The notes: generated by a model not told the origin, from the sequence alone. A DNA stretch of 16,708 nucleotides from CAZPMC01 sp964587755 (GCA_964587755.1 CAZPMC010000045.1:1-16708); one strand, 5' to 3'. Positions 1-8,041 are shown, counted from the first letter of the stretch. Program-made: numbers and translations.

Positions 1-1040
1 ATGCTGCGGCTTAAAGCCTGTATGCCGCCCTGGCTGGTGGCAACCATAATTGCCGCATGAGCTAGTAATAACTGGCCTTCAGGCATGCCAATCATGCGCA
101 GTCCTTCAGCTGCTGCAACAGCAACTTGAAGAGCTGCAGGGTTTGCCATACCTACATCCTCTGAGGCACATATTATTATTCTTCTGGCAAGAAATTCAGG
201 GTCTTCGCCGGCATAAAGTGCCCTTGCAAGATAGAACACAGCTCCATCAGGGCTGCTGCCTCTCATGGATTTAATAAAGGCACTGATATTGTCATAGTGT
301 GCTTCACCTGATTTATCGAAGGTAATGGATTTTCTTTGTACACACTCTTCTATGGTTTCGACTGTAATATGAAGCTTTTGGTCCTCCCCCAGCTCCGAGG
401 TTTTCGCAGCAAGCTCTATGGCATTTAATGCAATTCTGGCATCGCCGTTTGAAACCTCAGCAAGATATTTTATAGCTTCATCGTCCACAACCATGTTGTA
501 TTCTCCAAGACCCCGTTCCTTATCCTTAAGGGCATTTTGGACTATTGCTTCAATGTCCGGTATGGTCAGTGGCTTTAGCATAAATACGGAAGAGCGGGAT
601 ATTAAAGCTTTATTTACCTGGAAATACGGGTTCTCGGTGGTCGCTCCAATTAATACGATGGTCCCGTCCTCGACAAAGGGAAGCAATGCATCCTGTTGAG
701 ATTTATTAAATCTATGAATCTCATCTATAAAAAGAACTGTTCTGCCCAATGGATTATACATTGGATTCTTTGTATCTGAGACAATTCTTTTTATATCGGA
801 AACACCTGCTGTTACAGCATTCAATCTTTCAAAATTAGATTTTGTTGTAGCTGCGATAATCCGAGCAAGAGAAGTTTTACCGGTGCCAGGCGGGCCATAC
901 AAAATGATTGGGGTGATTCTATCAGCCTTTATCATTCTGTATAACAATTTACCTTTTCCGATAATATGCTCTTGCCCGACAAACTCTTCAAGTGTCTTCG
1001 GGCTCATCCTATATGCAAGGGGCTCTTTCTTGTCAGGCAT
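1..1040 (-). CDS. rarA: Replication-associated recombination protein A (RarA/MgsA), AAA+ ATPase; 3' end cut by the window edge
   Basis: About 346 codons are readable before the left edge; the family is usually some 420-440 residues, so the C-terminal end is missing. Residues 49-56 are the Walker A loop GPPGTGKT, 104-109 the Walker B FIDEIH, 132-137 the sensor-1 motif GATTEN, and a sensor-2-like GDARIALN follows. The later ICASEDVGMANP segment is typical of RarA/MgsA/WRNIP1 rather than of clamp-loader subunits. The family acts at stalled replication forks as a tetrameric ATPase. The ATG at 1040 has an AGGAGG four bases upstream. An in-frame ATG eight codons earlier lies inside a repeat and has no comparable site. 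The last residues read SQGGIQALSRS where relatives carry a P-K-S-N motif (see findings). It lies 124 bases downstream of glyA, past a terminator, so it probably has separate expression. Confidence 0.93.
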   Translation of the reverse strand, partial: MPDKKEPLAYRMSPKTLEEFVGQEHIIGKGKLLYRMIKADRITPIILYGPPGTGKTSLARIIAATTKSNFERLNAVTAGVSDIKRIVSDTKNPMYNPLGRTVLFIDEIHRFNKSQQDALLPFVEDGTIVLIGATTENPYFQVNKALISRSSVFMLKPLTIPDIEAIVQNALKDKERGLGEYNMVVDDEAIKYLAEVSNGDARIALNAIELAAKTSELGEDQKLHITVETIEECVQRKSITFDKSGEAHYDNISAFIKSMRGSSPDGAVFYLARALYAGEDPEFLARRIIICASEDVGMANPAALQVAVAAAEGLRMIGMPEGQLLLAHAAIMVATSQGGIQALSRS

Positions 1041-1051
1041 GACTCCTCCTT

Positions 1052-1081
1052 TTTTGGGTGCCATTTTGGGTGCCTGGCACC
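1052..1081. repeat. REP-like element: 12-base direct repeat plus 13-base palindrome
   Basis: The 11-mer ttttgggtgcc occurs at 1052-1062 and 1064-1074, a 12-base period. The second copy runs into the palindrome ggtgcctggcacc at 1069-1081. A related ggtacctg half-motif follows at 1091-1098. The element ends beside the rarA ribosome binding site and supplies an alternative in-frame ATG. Its form resembles dispersed hairpin repeats of bacterial genomes, but only one locus is visible here, so mobility or copy number cannot be judged. Confidence 0.55.
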
Positions 1082-1110
1082 TGTAAATGTGGTACCTGTT
1101 TTCACTTGCT

Positions 1111-1144
1111 TAAATAATAAATAAGAGCCGTATTCCGACTCTTA
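1111..1144 (-). terminator. Intrinsic terminator after glyA
   Basis: A nine-pair stem (1122-1130 with 1136-1144, one G-U pair in the leftward transcript, five-base loop) is followed in the leftward direction by TTTATTATTTA. It sits about 20 bases past the glyA stop codon, where a Rho-independent terminator is expected. The tail is interrupted by A residues, so it may be leaky and let some transcription through to rarA. Confidence 0.7.
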
Positions 1145-1164
1145 TCATAATAGTCAAAATAAGT

Positions 1165-2406
1165 TTATTTTTGATACAGCGGGTATTTGGCGCATAACTG
1201 CTGAACACGCTTTTTAATCATTTCAAAGGATTTCTCGTAATCGGTTGCCGTAAGCTTCATAAGTTTTGCAATTTCAACCATATCATCCTCTTTAAATCCT
1301 CTGCTGGTCAAAGCCGGTGTACCTATTCTTATACCGCTTGTAACAAATGGGCTTAACTTGTCAAAGGGGACAGCATTTTTGTTTACTGTAATACCAACCT
1401 CATCAAGCTGATGCTGCATCTGCTTTCCAGTGATACCCAGATTCGTCAGGTCAACCAGCATCAAATGGTTATCGGTACCCCCTGATACAAGATCAAAGCC
1501 CTCCTGAATCAATGCATCAGCAAGAGCACTGGCATTTTTCAGAATTTGCTTTTGATACTCTTTAAAGCTGTCAGAAAGTACTTCTTTAAAACTTACAGCT
1601 TTAGCTGCGATTGTATGCATCAAAGGCCCCCCTTGTGTACCGGGAAATACTGCAGAATCAATTTTCTTTGCATGCTCTGCCTTGCATAATATCATTCCGC
1701 CTCTTGGACCTCTTAAGGTCTTATGAGTAGTAGTTGTCACAAAATCAGCATATGGTACCGGACTCGGATGAAGGCCTGCAGCCACAAGACCTGCAATATG
1801 CGCAATATCAGCCATTAAATATGCACCCACATCCTTAGCAATCTCACCAAAGGCTTTAAAATCAATAATTCTAGGATATGCACTGGCACCCGATACAATG
1901 ATTTTCGGCTTAACTTTTCTAGCTTTAGCGAGAAGTGCATCGTAATCTATAAGACAGGTATCTTCCCTTACTGTATAGAACTCAGATTTATAATATTTTC
2001 CTGAGATATTTTTCTTCATTCCGTGGCTAAGATGACCGCCATGGGCTAAATCCATTCCAAGTATAGTGTCTCCAGGGTCTAATACTGCAAAGTAAACAGA
2101 TGAATTTGCCTGGGCGCCTGAGTGAGGCTGTACATTTGCATGGTCAGCTTTAAAAATTTCTTTTGCTCTGTCAATGGCAAGCTGTTCTATGACGTCGACA
2201 TGCTCACAGCCGCCGTAATAACGCTTTTTAGGATAACCTTCTGCGTACTTGTTTGTTAGTGGAGTTCCTAAAGCTTGCATGACAGCTTCACTGACGAAGT
2301 TTTCAGAAGCTATCATTTCTAATTTGTTTCTTTGTCTTTTGACCTCTAATTCGATTGAATCTGCAATCTCAGGGTCTATTAGTCTTATCTTGTCAATTTG
2401 ATACAT
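1165..2406 (-). CDS. glyA: Serine hydroxymethyltransferase (GlyA)
   Basis: This 413-residue protein matches the usual bacterial SHMT length. SHMT is a PLP-dependent cytosolic enzyme converting serine and tetrahydrofolate to glycine and 5,10-methylene-THF, the main one-carbon source. Visible signatures are the N-terminal MIASENFVS (31-39), NKYAEGYPKKRYYGG (52-66), the HSGAQAN segment near 95-101, the DIAHIAGL cofactor region (200-207), and TTTTHKTLRGPRGG, in which K229 is the PLP Schiff-base lysine. The ATG start has an AAAGGT about seven bases upstream. The gene has a near-perfect sigma-A promoter just upstream and a terminator downstream, so it is likely a single-gene, well-expressed unit although flanking genes point the same way. 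No riboswitch-like structure is seen in the roughly 50-base leader. Confidence 0.98.
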   Translation of the reverse strand: MYQIDKIRLIDPEIADSIELEVKRQRNKLEMIASENFVSEAVMQALGTPLTNKYAEGYPKKRYYGGCEHVDVIEQLAIDRAKEIFKADHANVQPHSGAQANSSVYFAVLDPGDTILGMDLAHGGHLSHGMKKNISGKYYKSEFYTVREDTCLIDYDALLAKARKVKPKIIVSGASAYPRIIDFKAFGEIAKDVGAYLMADIAHIAGLVAAGLHPSPVPYADFVTTTTHKTLRGPRGGMILCKAEHAKKIDSAVFPGTQGGPLMHTIAAKAVSFKEVLSDSFKEYQKQILKNASALADALIQEGFDLVSGGTDNHLMLVDLTNLGITGKQMQHQLDEVGITVNKNAVPFDKLSPFVTSGIRIGTPALTSRGFKEDDMVEIAKLMKLTATDYEKSFEMIKKRVQQLCAKYPLYQK

Positions 2407-2460
2407 GTTTATACCTTTCCGGACATATATAGTAAAAATAATGTCGCATTTGCTAAAATG

Positions 2461-2489
2461 ATTATATTAATTCAAAAAATATCTGTCAA
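2461..2489 (-). promoter_or_regulatory. Consensus sigma-A promoter of glyA
   Basis: Read leftward, TTGACA (2484-2489) and TATAAT (2461-2466) are separated by exactly 17 bases, a full match to the sigma-70/sigma-A consensus. The -35 box begins six bases past the stop codon of the upstream gene. The predicted leader is about 50 nucleotides. Confidence 0.85.
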
Positions 2490-2495
2490 GAAATA

Positions 2496-3476
2496 TTAGA
2501 CTACTTTGTAAAGCTCATCTTCAGCAGGTGCTTCAATAGGTTCAATGGAATCATCAAGGACCATAACCCTTTCCTCTTCCTTGACGAGTTTACCAATTAT
2601 TGTAGCCGGAATATTGTTTTGTGTTAGTTGTTTTACCAGACCTTGACCGTCAGAGGTTGAAATAAGCATACAGCCACTTGAAATAAGCTTAAGAGGATTT
2701 AGATCAAAATAGCTGCATATTTTTTTAGTCGGTCCGGAAACTGGAATCTTACTTACATCAATCCGAGCACCTGTTTTTGAAGCCTCGCACATCTCCCAAA
2801 CAGCACCTAAAACCCCACCCTCAGTTACGTCATGCATTGAGTTTACACCAAATTTAGCACTAATTATGCCGTCCTTTACAACAGAAATATCATCCATAAA
2901 TGATTTTGCAGTTTCGACTATATCAGCTCCAAAGGCATTTATTAATTCGTTTTCCTTCTCAAATGCTATTATGGCTGCTCCTTCCATGCCAGCATGTTTT
3001 GTGAGAATTAAATCATCACCAGCCCTTGCACCTGAGGTACTTATGTATTCTCCATTCAAACACCTTCCGACAGCTGTACAGTTTAGGACAAACCTGTTTA
3101 CGGCATTGGTTACTTCTGTGTGGCCTCCCAGTATATCAACATTGATTGAAGCTGCAGCTGCATTAAGCTGGTCTGTGATTTTTCTCAGCTCTTGTTCAGT
3201 TGCATTTTCAGGGCATAGTATTGTTACAAGAAGCCCGATAGGCTCGACACCGCAGGCGGCAATATCATTGCAGCACACATGGACGGCCAGCTTCCCAATT
3301 TCATTGGCTGTACCTGTAATAGGGTCGCTTGACAATACACATGCATATTCACCGAAATCCAGCACGGAACAGTCCTCACCTATTTTTGGTCTCAAAATAA
3401 CTTCACTTCTTGTCCTTGTAAGCTCATTTAAAATAATATCCTTAAGAAGCTTATTTGGCAGCTTACCTGTCTTCAT
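2496..3476 (-). CDS. AIR synthase-related (PurM/HypE-like) protein
   Basis: A 326-residue protein of the PurM/HypE/SelD/ThiL ATP-binding fold. Residues 34-39 (GEDCSV), 49-55 (SDPITG-type loop), 116-121 (LGGHTE) and 215-221 (HDVTEGG) are characteristic family loops that bind ATP/Mg in relatives. It is most like the COG0309 'hydrogenase maturation factor' group, but the C-terminus is ELYKVV. The PRIC-type tail with the carbamoyl-accepting cysteine of true HypE is absent, and no hyp genes are nearby. A role in NiFe-hydrogenase cyanide ligand synthesis is therefore unlikely and the substrate is unknown. I place the start at the ATG at 3476, preceded by GGGAGG 13 bases upstream. A TTG seven codons earlier overlaps that site. 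It follows the DUF2225 gene by 30 bases, suggesting co-transcription. Confidence 0.85.
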   Translation of the reverse strand: MKTGKLPNKLLKDIILNELTRTRSEVILRPKIGEDCSVLDFGEYACVLSSDPITGTANEIGKLAVHVCCNDIAACGVEPIGLLVTILCPENATEQELRKITDQLNAAAASINVDILGGHTEVTNAVNRFVLNCTAVGRCLNGEYISTSGARAGDDLILTKHAGMEGAAIIAFEKENELINAFGADIVETAKSFMDDISVVKDGIISAKFGVNSMHDVTEGGVLGAVWEMCEASKTGARIDVSKIPVSGPTKKICSYFDLNPLKLISSGCMLISTSDGQGLVKQLTQNNIPATIIGKLVKEEERVMVLDDSIEPIEAPAEDELYKVV

Positions 3477-3506
3477 AAATATCTTTGTCCCTCCCAAGCG
3501 AAATAA

Positions 3507-4178
3507 TCAGCTGTGCTTCATTTCCTTAACAAGTTGAATTTGTTCTCTTGCGGCTTCCATCAATGCAGTGTTTTCTCTGGCTTCAGGTGAGCTGATTAAT
3601 CTGCTGAACCATTGTATAGACACCTCAAAATTGCTAAGTCTGCGGTTTAATTCCCCAAGCATATACATACATGTGTTCTCATCAAGCTTGTCCACTGGGA
3701 AATGCTCATTTATATATGTTTGATGGTAATGATGCTCGGCAAACCGTAAGAAATCCATTTCCCTTTCATCACCCTTAAATCTGTAAAGCCAAGCAATTCG
3801 CAGACACACCCTGGCCAATTCGCTGGACTTTGCACCCCTAATCTGGTGGTTTAACAAGACGAGCTTAAATGCTTCCAAAGCATCGTCAACAGTTCTCTCC
3901 CCAGCAAAGCTTCGTTTGGTCCACTTGGGTGCAAGCTGTTCAAGCAAAACATCAATCTCACTTTCGGTAGTTTCATTGAACTTGTCCGCCAGCGAAGCAT
4001 AACCGCAGTGTTCACATACAATTGCATCATAGAACAAAGGGTTTATTGTCTTATAGTGAACACAAAAGTCTGCATCGCGCTTTTCTACCCTTATAGCTTT
4101 TATTTTGGTCTTTGTAATATAGAACTTATTTTTGCACACAGGACAAGTTATCTGTTTGTTGTATAAGCCATCATTCAT
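3507..4178 (-). CDS. DUF2225 family protein with two zinc-type cysteine pairs
   Basis: A 223-residue protein that I recognise as DUF2225. Near the N-terminus are C12-x2-C15 (TCPVCKNKF) and C55-x2-C58 (CEHCGY), which together probably bind one zinc ion. The C-terminal two thirds are helical and repeat-like (LVLLNHQ..., ELARVCLRIAWLYRFKGDE, YMLGELNRRLSNFEVSIQWFSRLI), resembling TPR-type helix pairs. There is no signal peptide or membrane segment, so it should be cytosolic. Function is not known for the family; protein binding through the helices is inference. The ATG has a GGGGG-containing ribosome binding site close upstream. It lies 29 bases after the VanW-family gene and 30 bases before the HypE-like gene, consistent with an operon. 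Confidence 0.85.
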   Translation of the reverse strand: MNDGLYNKQITCPVCKNKFYITKTKIKAIRVEKRDADFCVHYKTINPLFYDAIVCEHCGYASLADKFNETTESEIDVLLEQLAPKWTKRSFAGERTVDDALEAFKLVLLNHQIRGAKSSELARVCLRIAWLYRFKGDEREMDFLRFAEHHYHQTYINEHFPVDKLDENTCMYMLGELNRRLSNFEVSIQWFSRLISSPEARENTALMEAAREQIQLVKEMKHS

Positions 4179-4207
4179 TTTGTCCCCCTAAATAAATTTA
4201 TAATAAT

Positions 4208-5596
4208 TTATTCGCTCTCTATTAATTGATTTTGAGCTTCAAATGTTTGTTTGCTGACTCTTACCTTTCCTTTAACGGGCTTATAATAATCCTCAGTAAG
4301 CTTTTCCCTCTTTTGGAGCTTTCCGTTGATGTAGGTTTCCCTATAAAGAGCAACTCTTATGCCTTTTATAGGTTTTCTTTCAACTATTCTTTCGCCAAAG
4401 TCAAGGGTATTGTCAATAACTACTTCGTCTTCCCCTGGCGGATAAACTGCCAATGTTTCAGTTTTAACTTTATATTTCCTGCCGTCCTTCGGTTTCCTTC
4501 CAAGGATACTGACAGTTAATACATTGCCTTTAACATCGGCTTGAACACAAATGGCGTAATCTGAGCTGTTAACAAATCTAAAATCAATAGAATTCTCGTT
4601 AACCGTAGCATCTCTTCCGGCACTAATATAACTTAGTGGAGCAGAATGATGAACTCTTTCGATTACATCAAGCCCCGATAGCAAAACGGCATTGTAAAGG
4701 GTTGAGGACACTTGGCAGATCCCGCCGCCAGTCCCCATAACAAGCTCGCTTTTCAGCATTATAGGAGCTTCCTTATAACCGTTTTCCAAAGTCCTTGGCC
4801 CTAGTGATTCATTCATTGAAAAGCTTTCGCCGGGCAGCAATATTTTGTTGTCAAGTCTGTTTGCAGCAAGCTTTATGTTATCGGTCCGGTTTATATCTTT
4901 TGCATTAAAACGGGTCTTAAATGACGAAAGCTCACTGTTAATTTCTTTTATTTTGTCGTACTGTATACGAGGAACTGTTTCCTCGACCACAAGTTCAATT
5001 ATACCAAATTTTTTCTGATTAATATAATATTCTGCAATTTCTAAGTTTTTTACTACGTCAACCTTCACTCCATTATTGCTCTTTGTGATTTTAATATTGC
5101 CCTTTTCATAGGTTATTGTAGCATTTTTGGGATTCGAATCAATTTCCTTTTTAATATTTTTAAAAAATTCTTCTAATTTATCTCTTCTGTAAGTGGATCC
5201 TATACTCAGCCGGTTTCCTTTTATTGATAAAAGCAGGGCGTCATAAACCTTTTTAAAAATATTGCCGTTTCTTCCTATTGAGTAAGCTTTTTCAATTTCT
5301 TCGTCGACTAAGAATCTATAATCAATATCTGAAAGCCATAAAGTCCACTGCTTATTACCCTTCACAAATGTAAGACTGTCACCGGGGTACTGGCTCATTA
5401 AATCGTTATTAACAGCTATCTTTGCCTCCTGCGGAGTCATCCAAGACACATCGGTATTACCTATTTTAATACCTTTTCTTATAGTATGCCCAGTATAAAT
5501 ATAAGAAAGAACCAGTAAAGCAATTGCTAAAACAAGTACAACTATACCGATACTTAGTAAAAGCTTTTTCGAGCTCTTTTTAGTATTATCCAGCAA
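4208..5596 (-). CDS. VanW family protein with putative peptidoglycan-binding and G5-like domains
   Basis: A 462-residue surface protein. Residues 11-35 form one N-terminal membrane segment or uncleaved signal anchor. Residues about 45-205 look like the putative peptidoglycan-binding region common in this family. Residues 228-350 are the VanW domain, with LPGESFSMNESLGPRT and GTGGGICQVSSTLYNAVLLSGL clearly recognisable. Residues 375-450 form a beta-rich G5-like C-terminus (YPPGEDEVVIDNTLDFGERI). VanW genes occur in some vancomycin-resistance clusters, but the domain is common in clostridia with no van genes, as here. Resistance should not be inferred; a cell-envelope role is likely. The start is TTG, with GAGAGG (5606-5611) nine bases upstream. 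A TATAAT-like box at 5616-5621 lies very close to that site, so separate promoter activity is uncertain. Confidence 0.9.
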   Translation of the reverse strand: MLDNTKKSSKKLLLSIGIVVLVLAIALLVLSYIYTGHTIRKGIKIGNTDVSWMTPQEAKIAVNNDLMSQYPGDSLTFVKGNKQWTLWLSDIDYRFLVDEEIEKAYSIGRNGNIFKKVYDALLLSIKGNRLSIGSTYRRDKLEEFFKNIKKEIDSNPKNATITYEKGNIKITKSNNGVKVDVVKNLEIAEYYINQKKFGIIELVVEETVPRIQYDKIKEINSELSSFKTRFNAKDINRTDNIKLAANRLDNKILLPGESFSMNESLGPRTLENGYKEAPIMLKSELVMGTGGGICQVSSTLYNAVLLSGLDVIERVHHSAPLSYISAGRDATVNENSIDFRFVNSSDYAICVQADVKGNVLTVSILGRKPKDGRKYKVKTETLAVYPPGEDEVVIDNTLDFGERIVERKPIKGIRVALYRETYINGKLQKREKLTEDYYKPVKGKVRVSKQTFEAQNQLIESE

Positions 5597-5669
5597 CTAG
5601 CTCAACCTCTCATTTATTATACTATTACAATATTATGTTGCCGGATAAACGCATATTACATGCTGGTAA

Positions 5670-6869
5670 TTACTCCATAACCTCAATAATCTCCATATCA
5701 TTAATTGCTTTTTCAATCAAATCATCAAGCTTAAGGCCGGCTTCAATATAAAGGATTTCACTGAGTCGTGGTTTTGTTTTTGGATGCTTTGCCACGAACA
5801 CTGTACAACAATCCTCATATGGTAATATGGACGTTTCAAAAGTACCAATTTTACGTGCAATTTCAATGACTTCATTTTTATCCATACCAATTAAAGGTCT
5901 AAATACTGGCATTTGTACCGCTGCATTTGATACAGCGAGCCCTTGTACAGTTTGGCTTGCTACCTGTCCTAAGCTTTCGCCTGTTATCAGTGCATGACAT
6001 CTGTTTTTCTGTGCTATCATTTCTGCAATCTTCATCATTGCGCGGCGCATTATTATTGTAATCTGCTCATAAGGCGCTTTGTCATTTATCTCTAGCTGTA
6101 TTTGTGTAAATGGAACAATATGAAGCTTTATTCTGTAGCAATACTCTGACATTATCTTAGCCAGGGATATTACTTTTTCTTTTGCTCGTTCGCTGGTGTA
6201 CGGATAGCTGTAGAAGTGAACGGCTTCAATCTCCATACCCCTTTTTGCCATCATCCACCCGGCTACAGGGGAGTCAATCCCACCTGAGAGAAGCAGCATT
6301 GCTTTCCCGCTTGTACCTATGGGAAGGCCTCCGTAAGACTGAATAATGTCACAATAAACAAATGTATTGTCCCGCACCTCAATATACACAATAAAATCTG
6401 GATTGTGGACATCAACCTTCAGAGCAGGTAAATTATCAAGAAGGTAAGCTCCAACCTTTGAACAGATTTCAGGTGATTTCATGGGGAATTTTTTATCGCC
6501 TCTTTTTGCCTCAACCTTAAAAGTGACAACTCTTTGCGAATCTTCCCGGATATTAGGAAGGTTATGAATCTTTTCTTTAGCCAGGATCAGGCAGTGCTTC
6601 TTTATTTCTTCAAAGTCCGATTCGATTTTTAAAACAATACTTACAGATACAATTCCAAACACTCTTATGACCTTAGAAACTGCAGCTTCAAAATCAAAGC
6701 TATCATCCATGGGTTCAATAAAAATTCTTCCCTGAGAATTTAAAATGTCAACCTCGCCAAGCCCATAGACTGCTCTTCGGATATTTTTAACCAATTTATC
6801 TTCAAAAAGAGGCCTGTTTAATCCCTTCAAAATGATTTCGCCATATCTGATCAGAATAACCTTTTTCAT
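5670..6869 (-). CDS. thiI: tRNA 4-thiouridine synthase ThiI (no rhodanese domain)
   Basis: This 399-residue protein uses ATP to activate U8 of tRNA and transfers sulfur to form s4U; in many bacteria it also serves thiamine thiazole synthesis. The order is an N-terminal ferredoxin-like domain (MKKVILIRYGEIILKGLNR), a THUMP domain (about 60-165), then a PP-loop ATPase with LLLSGGIDSPVAGW (PP-loop SGGIDS, 195-200) and TGESLGQVASQT (296-307). It ends in the conserved YEDCCTVFVAKHPKTKP. The C-terminal rhodanese domain of the E. coli enzyme is missing, as in the Bacillus form, which receives sulfur from a dedicated NifS-type desulfurase. The start codon overlaps the stop of the upstream desulfurase gene (ATGA), with GGGAGG five bases ahead, indicating translational coupling. 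Confidence 0.97.
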   Translation of the reverse strand: MKKVILIRYGEIILKGLNRPLFEDKLVKNIRRAVYGLGEVDILNSQGRIFIEPMDDSFDFEAAVSKVIRVFGIVSVSIVLKIESDFEEIKKHCLILAKEKIHNLPNIREDSQRVVTFKVEAKRGDKKFPMKSPEICSKVGAYLLDNLPALKVDVHNPDFIVYIEVRDNTFVYCDIIQSYGGLPIGTSGKAMLLLSGGIDSPVAGWMMAKRGMEIEAVHFYSYPYTSERAKEKVISLAKIMSEYCYRIKLHIVPFTQIQLEINDKAPYEQITIIMRRAMMKIAEMIAQKNRCHALITGESLGQVASQTVQGLAVSNAAVQMPVFRPLIGMDKNEVIEIARKIGTFETSILPYEDCCTVFVAKHPKTKPRLSEILYIEAGLKLDDLIEKAINDMEIIEVME

Positions 6870-8041
6870 CTTTTCCTCCCTGATTTGTGCTTTCTGCGAA
6901 TGTCGATAACGGGTATTATTCTTTCTATTGATTTTATAGTGTTGTCTATGTCCTTTATTGTATTAAAGCTTGAAAAGCTAAACCTAATGGCACCATCAAT
7001 TAATTCACTTGAAATTCCCAAAGCCTCTAGCACGTGACTTTTGTTCTTCTTATGTGAAGAGCATGCTGAGCCTGTTGAGACAAATATTCCTTCCTGCTCT
7101 AAGTGGTGCAAAAGGACCTCTGCTTTTATATCCTTAAAAGCAATGTTCAATATATAGGGCGAGCCTGACCTGGAAGATATTACATAATGCTCAACATCAG
7201 TGGCAGAAAGCTTTTCAATAAAATGGTTTTTCAATGATGAGACATGAGCAAAGTTGTTCTCCAATTTCTCAGCAGTCTTTCTTGCTGCAAGAGCGAAGCC
7301 GGCTATACCGGGTACATTTTCTGTCCCGGAACGAAGCAATGCTTCTTGTCCCCCGCCGAAAAACAACGGCTTGATTCTTATATTTTTAGAAACATACAGC
7401 CCTCCAACTCCCTTAGGACCATGAATTTTGTGTGAGCTCATTGAAAGAAGACCTATGCCGGATTTTGATGGAACTACCGGTATTTTGCCGTATGCTTGAA
7501 CGGCATCAACATGAATAACAGTTTGAGGATTTATTTTGTTACGGATAGCCGAAATCTTATTTATATCTTGAATGGCACCTGTTTCATTATTAACAAGAAT
7601 TATACTGATTAGAGCAGTATCTTCTTTTATATTTTTACTAAGCTCATCAATATTAATTAACCCGTTCTTGTCTACACCTAAATAAACAACTGAAAAGCCT
7701 GTCTCTTCAAGATGACGGAAAACTTCTAAAACAGACGGATGCTCCGTTTTTGTAGTTATTAAGTGCTTTCCAGCTCTTAAATTTGCACTAAGATACCCTC
7801 TTATGGCAAGATTATTTGATTCAGTTCCTCCTGAAGTAAAATAAATCTCCTTCGGTTCTGCTGACAATGATGCTGCTATAGCTTCCCTTGCCGAATTTAC
7901 AAGCCTTTCTGCCTCGATTCCCTTTGTGTGCAGCGATGAAGGGTTTCCATATGTGTTTTTTGATATATGGCTTATAAGCGACGTAACTTCATCATACTGC
8001 CTTGTAGTTGCGCTGTTGTCAAGGTAAATATCGTAGCCCAT
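6866..8041 (-). CDS. Cysteine desulfurase, NifS/IscS type (ThiI partner)
   Basis: This 391-residue PLP enzyme removes sulfur from L-cysteine to give alanine and an enzyme-bound persulfide. YLDNSATTR is the usual N-terminus, TSGGTESNNLA (69-79) binds the cofactor phosphate, TEHPSV holds H101, HVDAVQAYGK (177-186) contacts the ring, and K205 in SSHKIHGPKG forms the Schiff base. The catalytic cysteine is C327 in STGSACSSHKKNKSHVLEAL, the longer flexible loop of group I (NifS/IscS) enzymes. No iscU, iscR or suf gene is adjacent. The four-base overlap with thiI argues that its main partner is ThiI rather than Fe-S assembly (inference from context and the Bacillus NifZ-ThiI precedent). The ATG has AGAGGA seven bases upstream. 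The C-terminus is basic (RRKHKSGRKR). Confidence 0.95.
   Translation of the reverse strand: MGYDIYLDNSATTRQYDEVTSLISHISKNTYGNPSSLHTKGIEAERLVNSAREAIAASLSAEPKEIYFTSGGTESNNLAIRGYLSANLRAGKHLITTKTEHPSVLEVFRHLEETGFSVVYLGVDKNGLINIDELSKNIKEDTALISIILVNNETGAIQDINKISAIRNKINPQTVIHVDAVQAYGKIPVVPSKSGIGLLSMSSHKIHGPKGVGGLYVSKNIRIKPLFFGGGQEALLRSGTENVPGIAGFALAARKTAEKLENNFAHVSSLKNHFIEKLSATDVEHYVISSRSGSPYILNIAFKDIKAEVLLHHLEQEGIFVSTGSACSSHKKNKSHVLEALGISSELIDGAIRFSFSSFNTIKDIDNTIKSIERIIPVIDIRRKHKSGRKR

Noticed and set aside
50..1086. Three short + strand open frames over the left end
   Set aside because: They lie opposite the continuous rarA frame, which carries Walker A, Walker B and sensor motifs.
3477..3497. 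TTG at 3497 as the start of the HypE-like gene
   Set aside because: It would place the GGGAGG ribosome binding site inside the coding region and leaves none upstream; the ATG at 3476 fits better.
2866..3537. A 223-codon + strand open frame opposite the HypE-like gene
   Set aside because: It is a shadow of a well-supported protein on the other strand, has no recognisable domain, and its serine/proline-rich translation is typical of antisense frames.
4208..5596. Glycopeptide resistance determinant
   Set aside because: Only a VanW-domain protein is present, with no vanA/H/X/Y/R/S neighbours; such domains are common in clostridial surface proteins.
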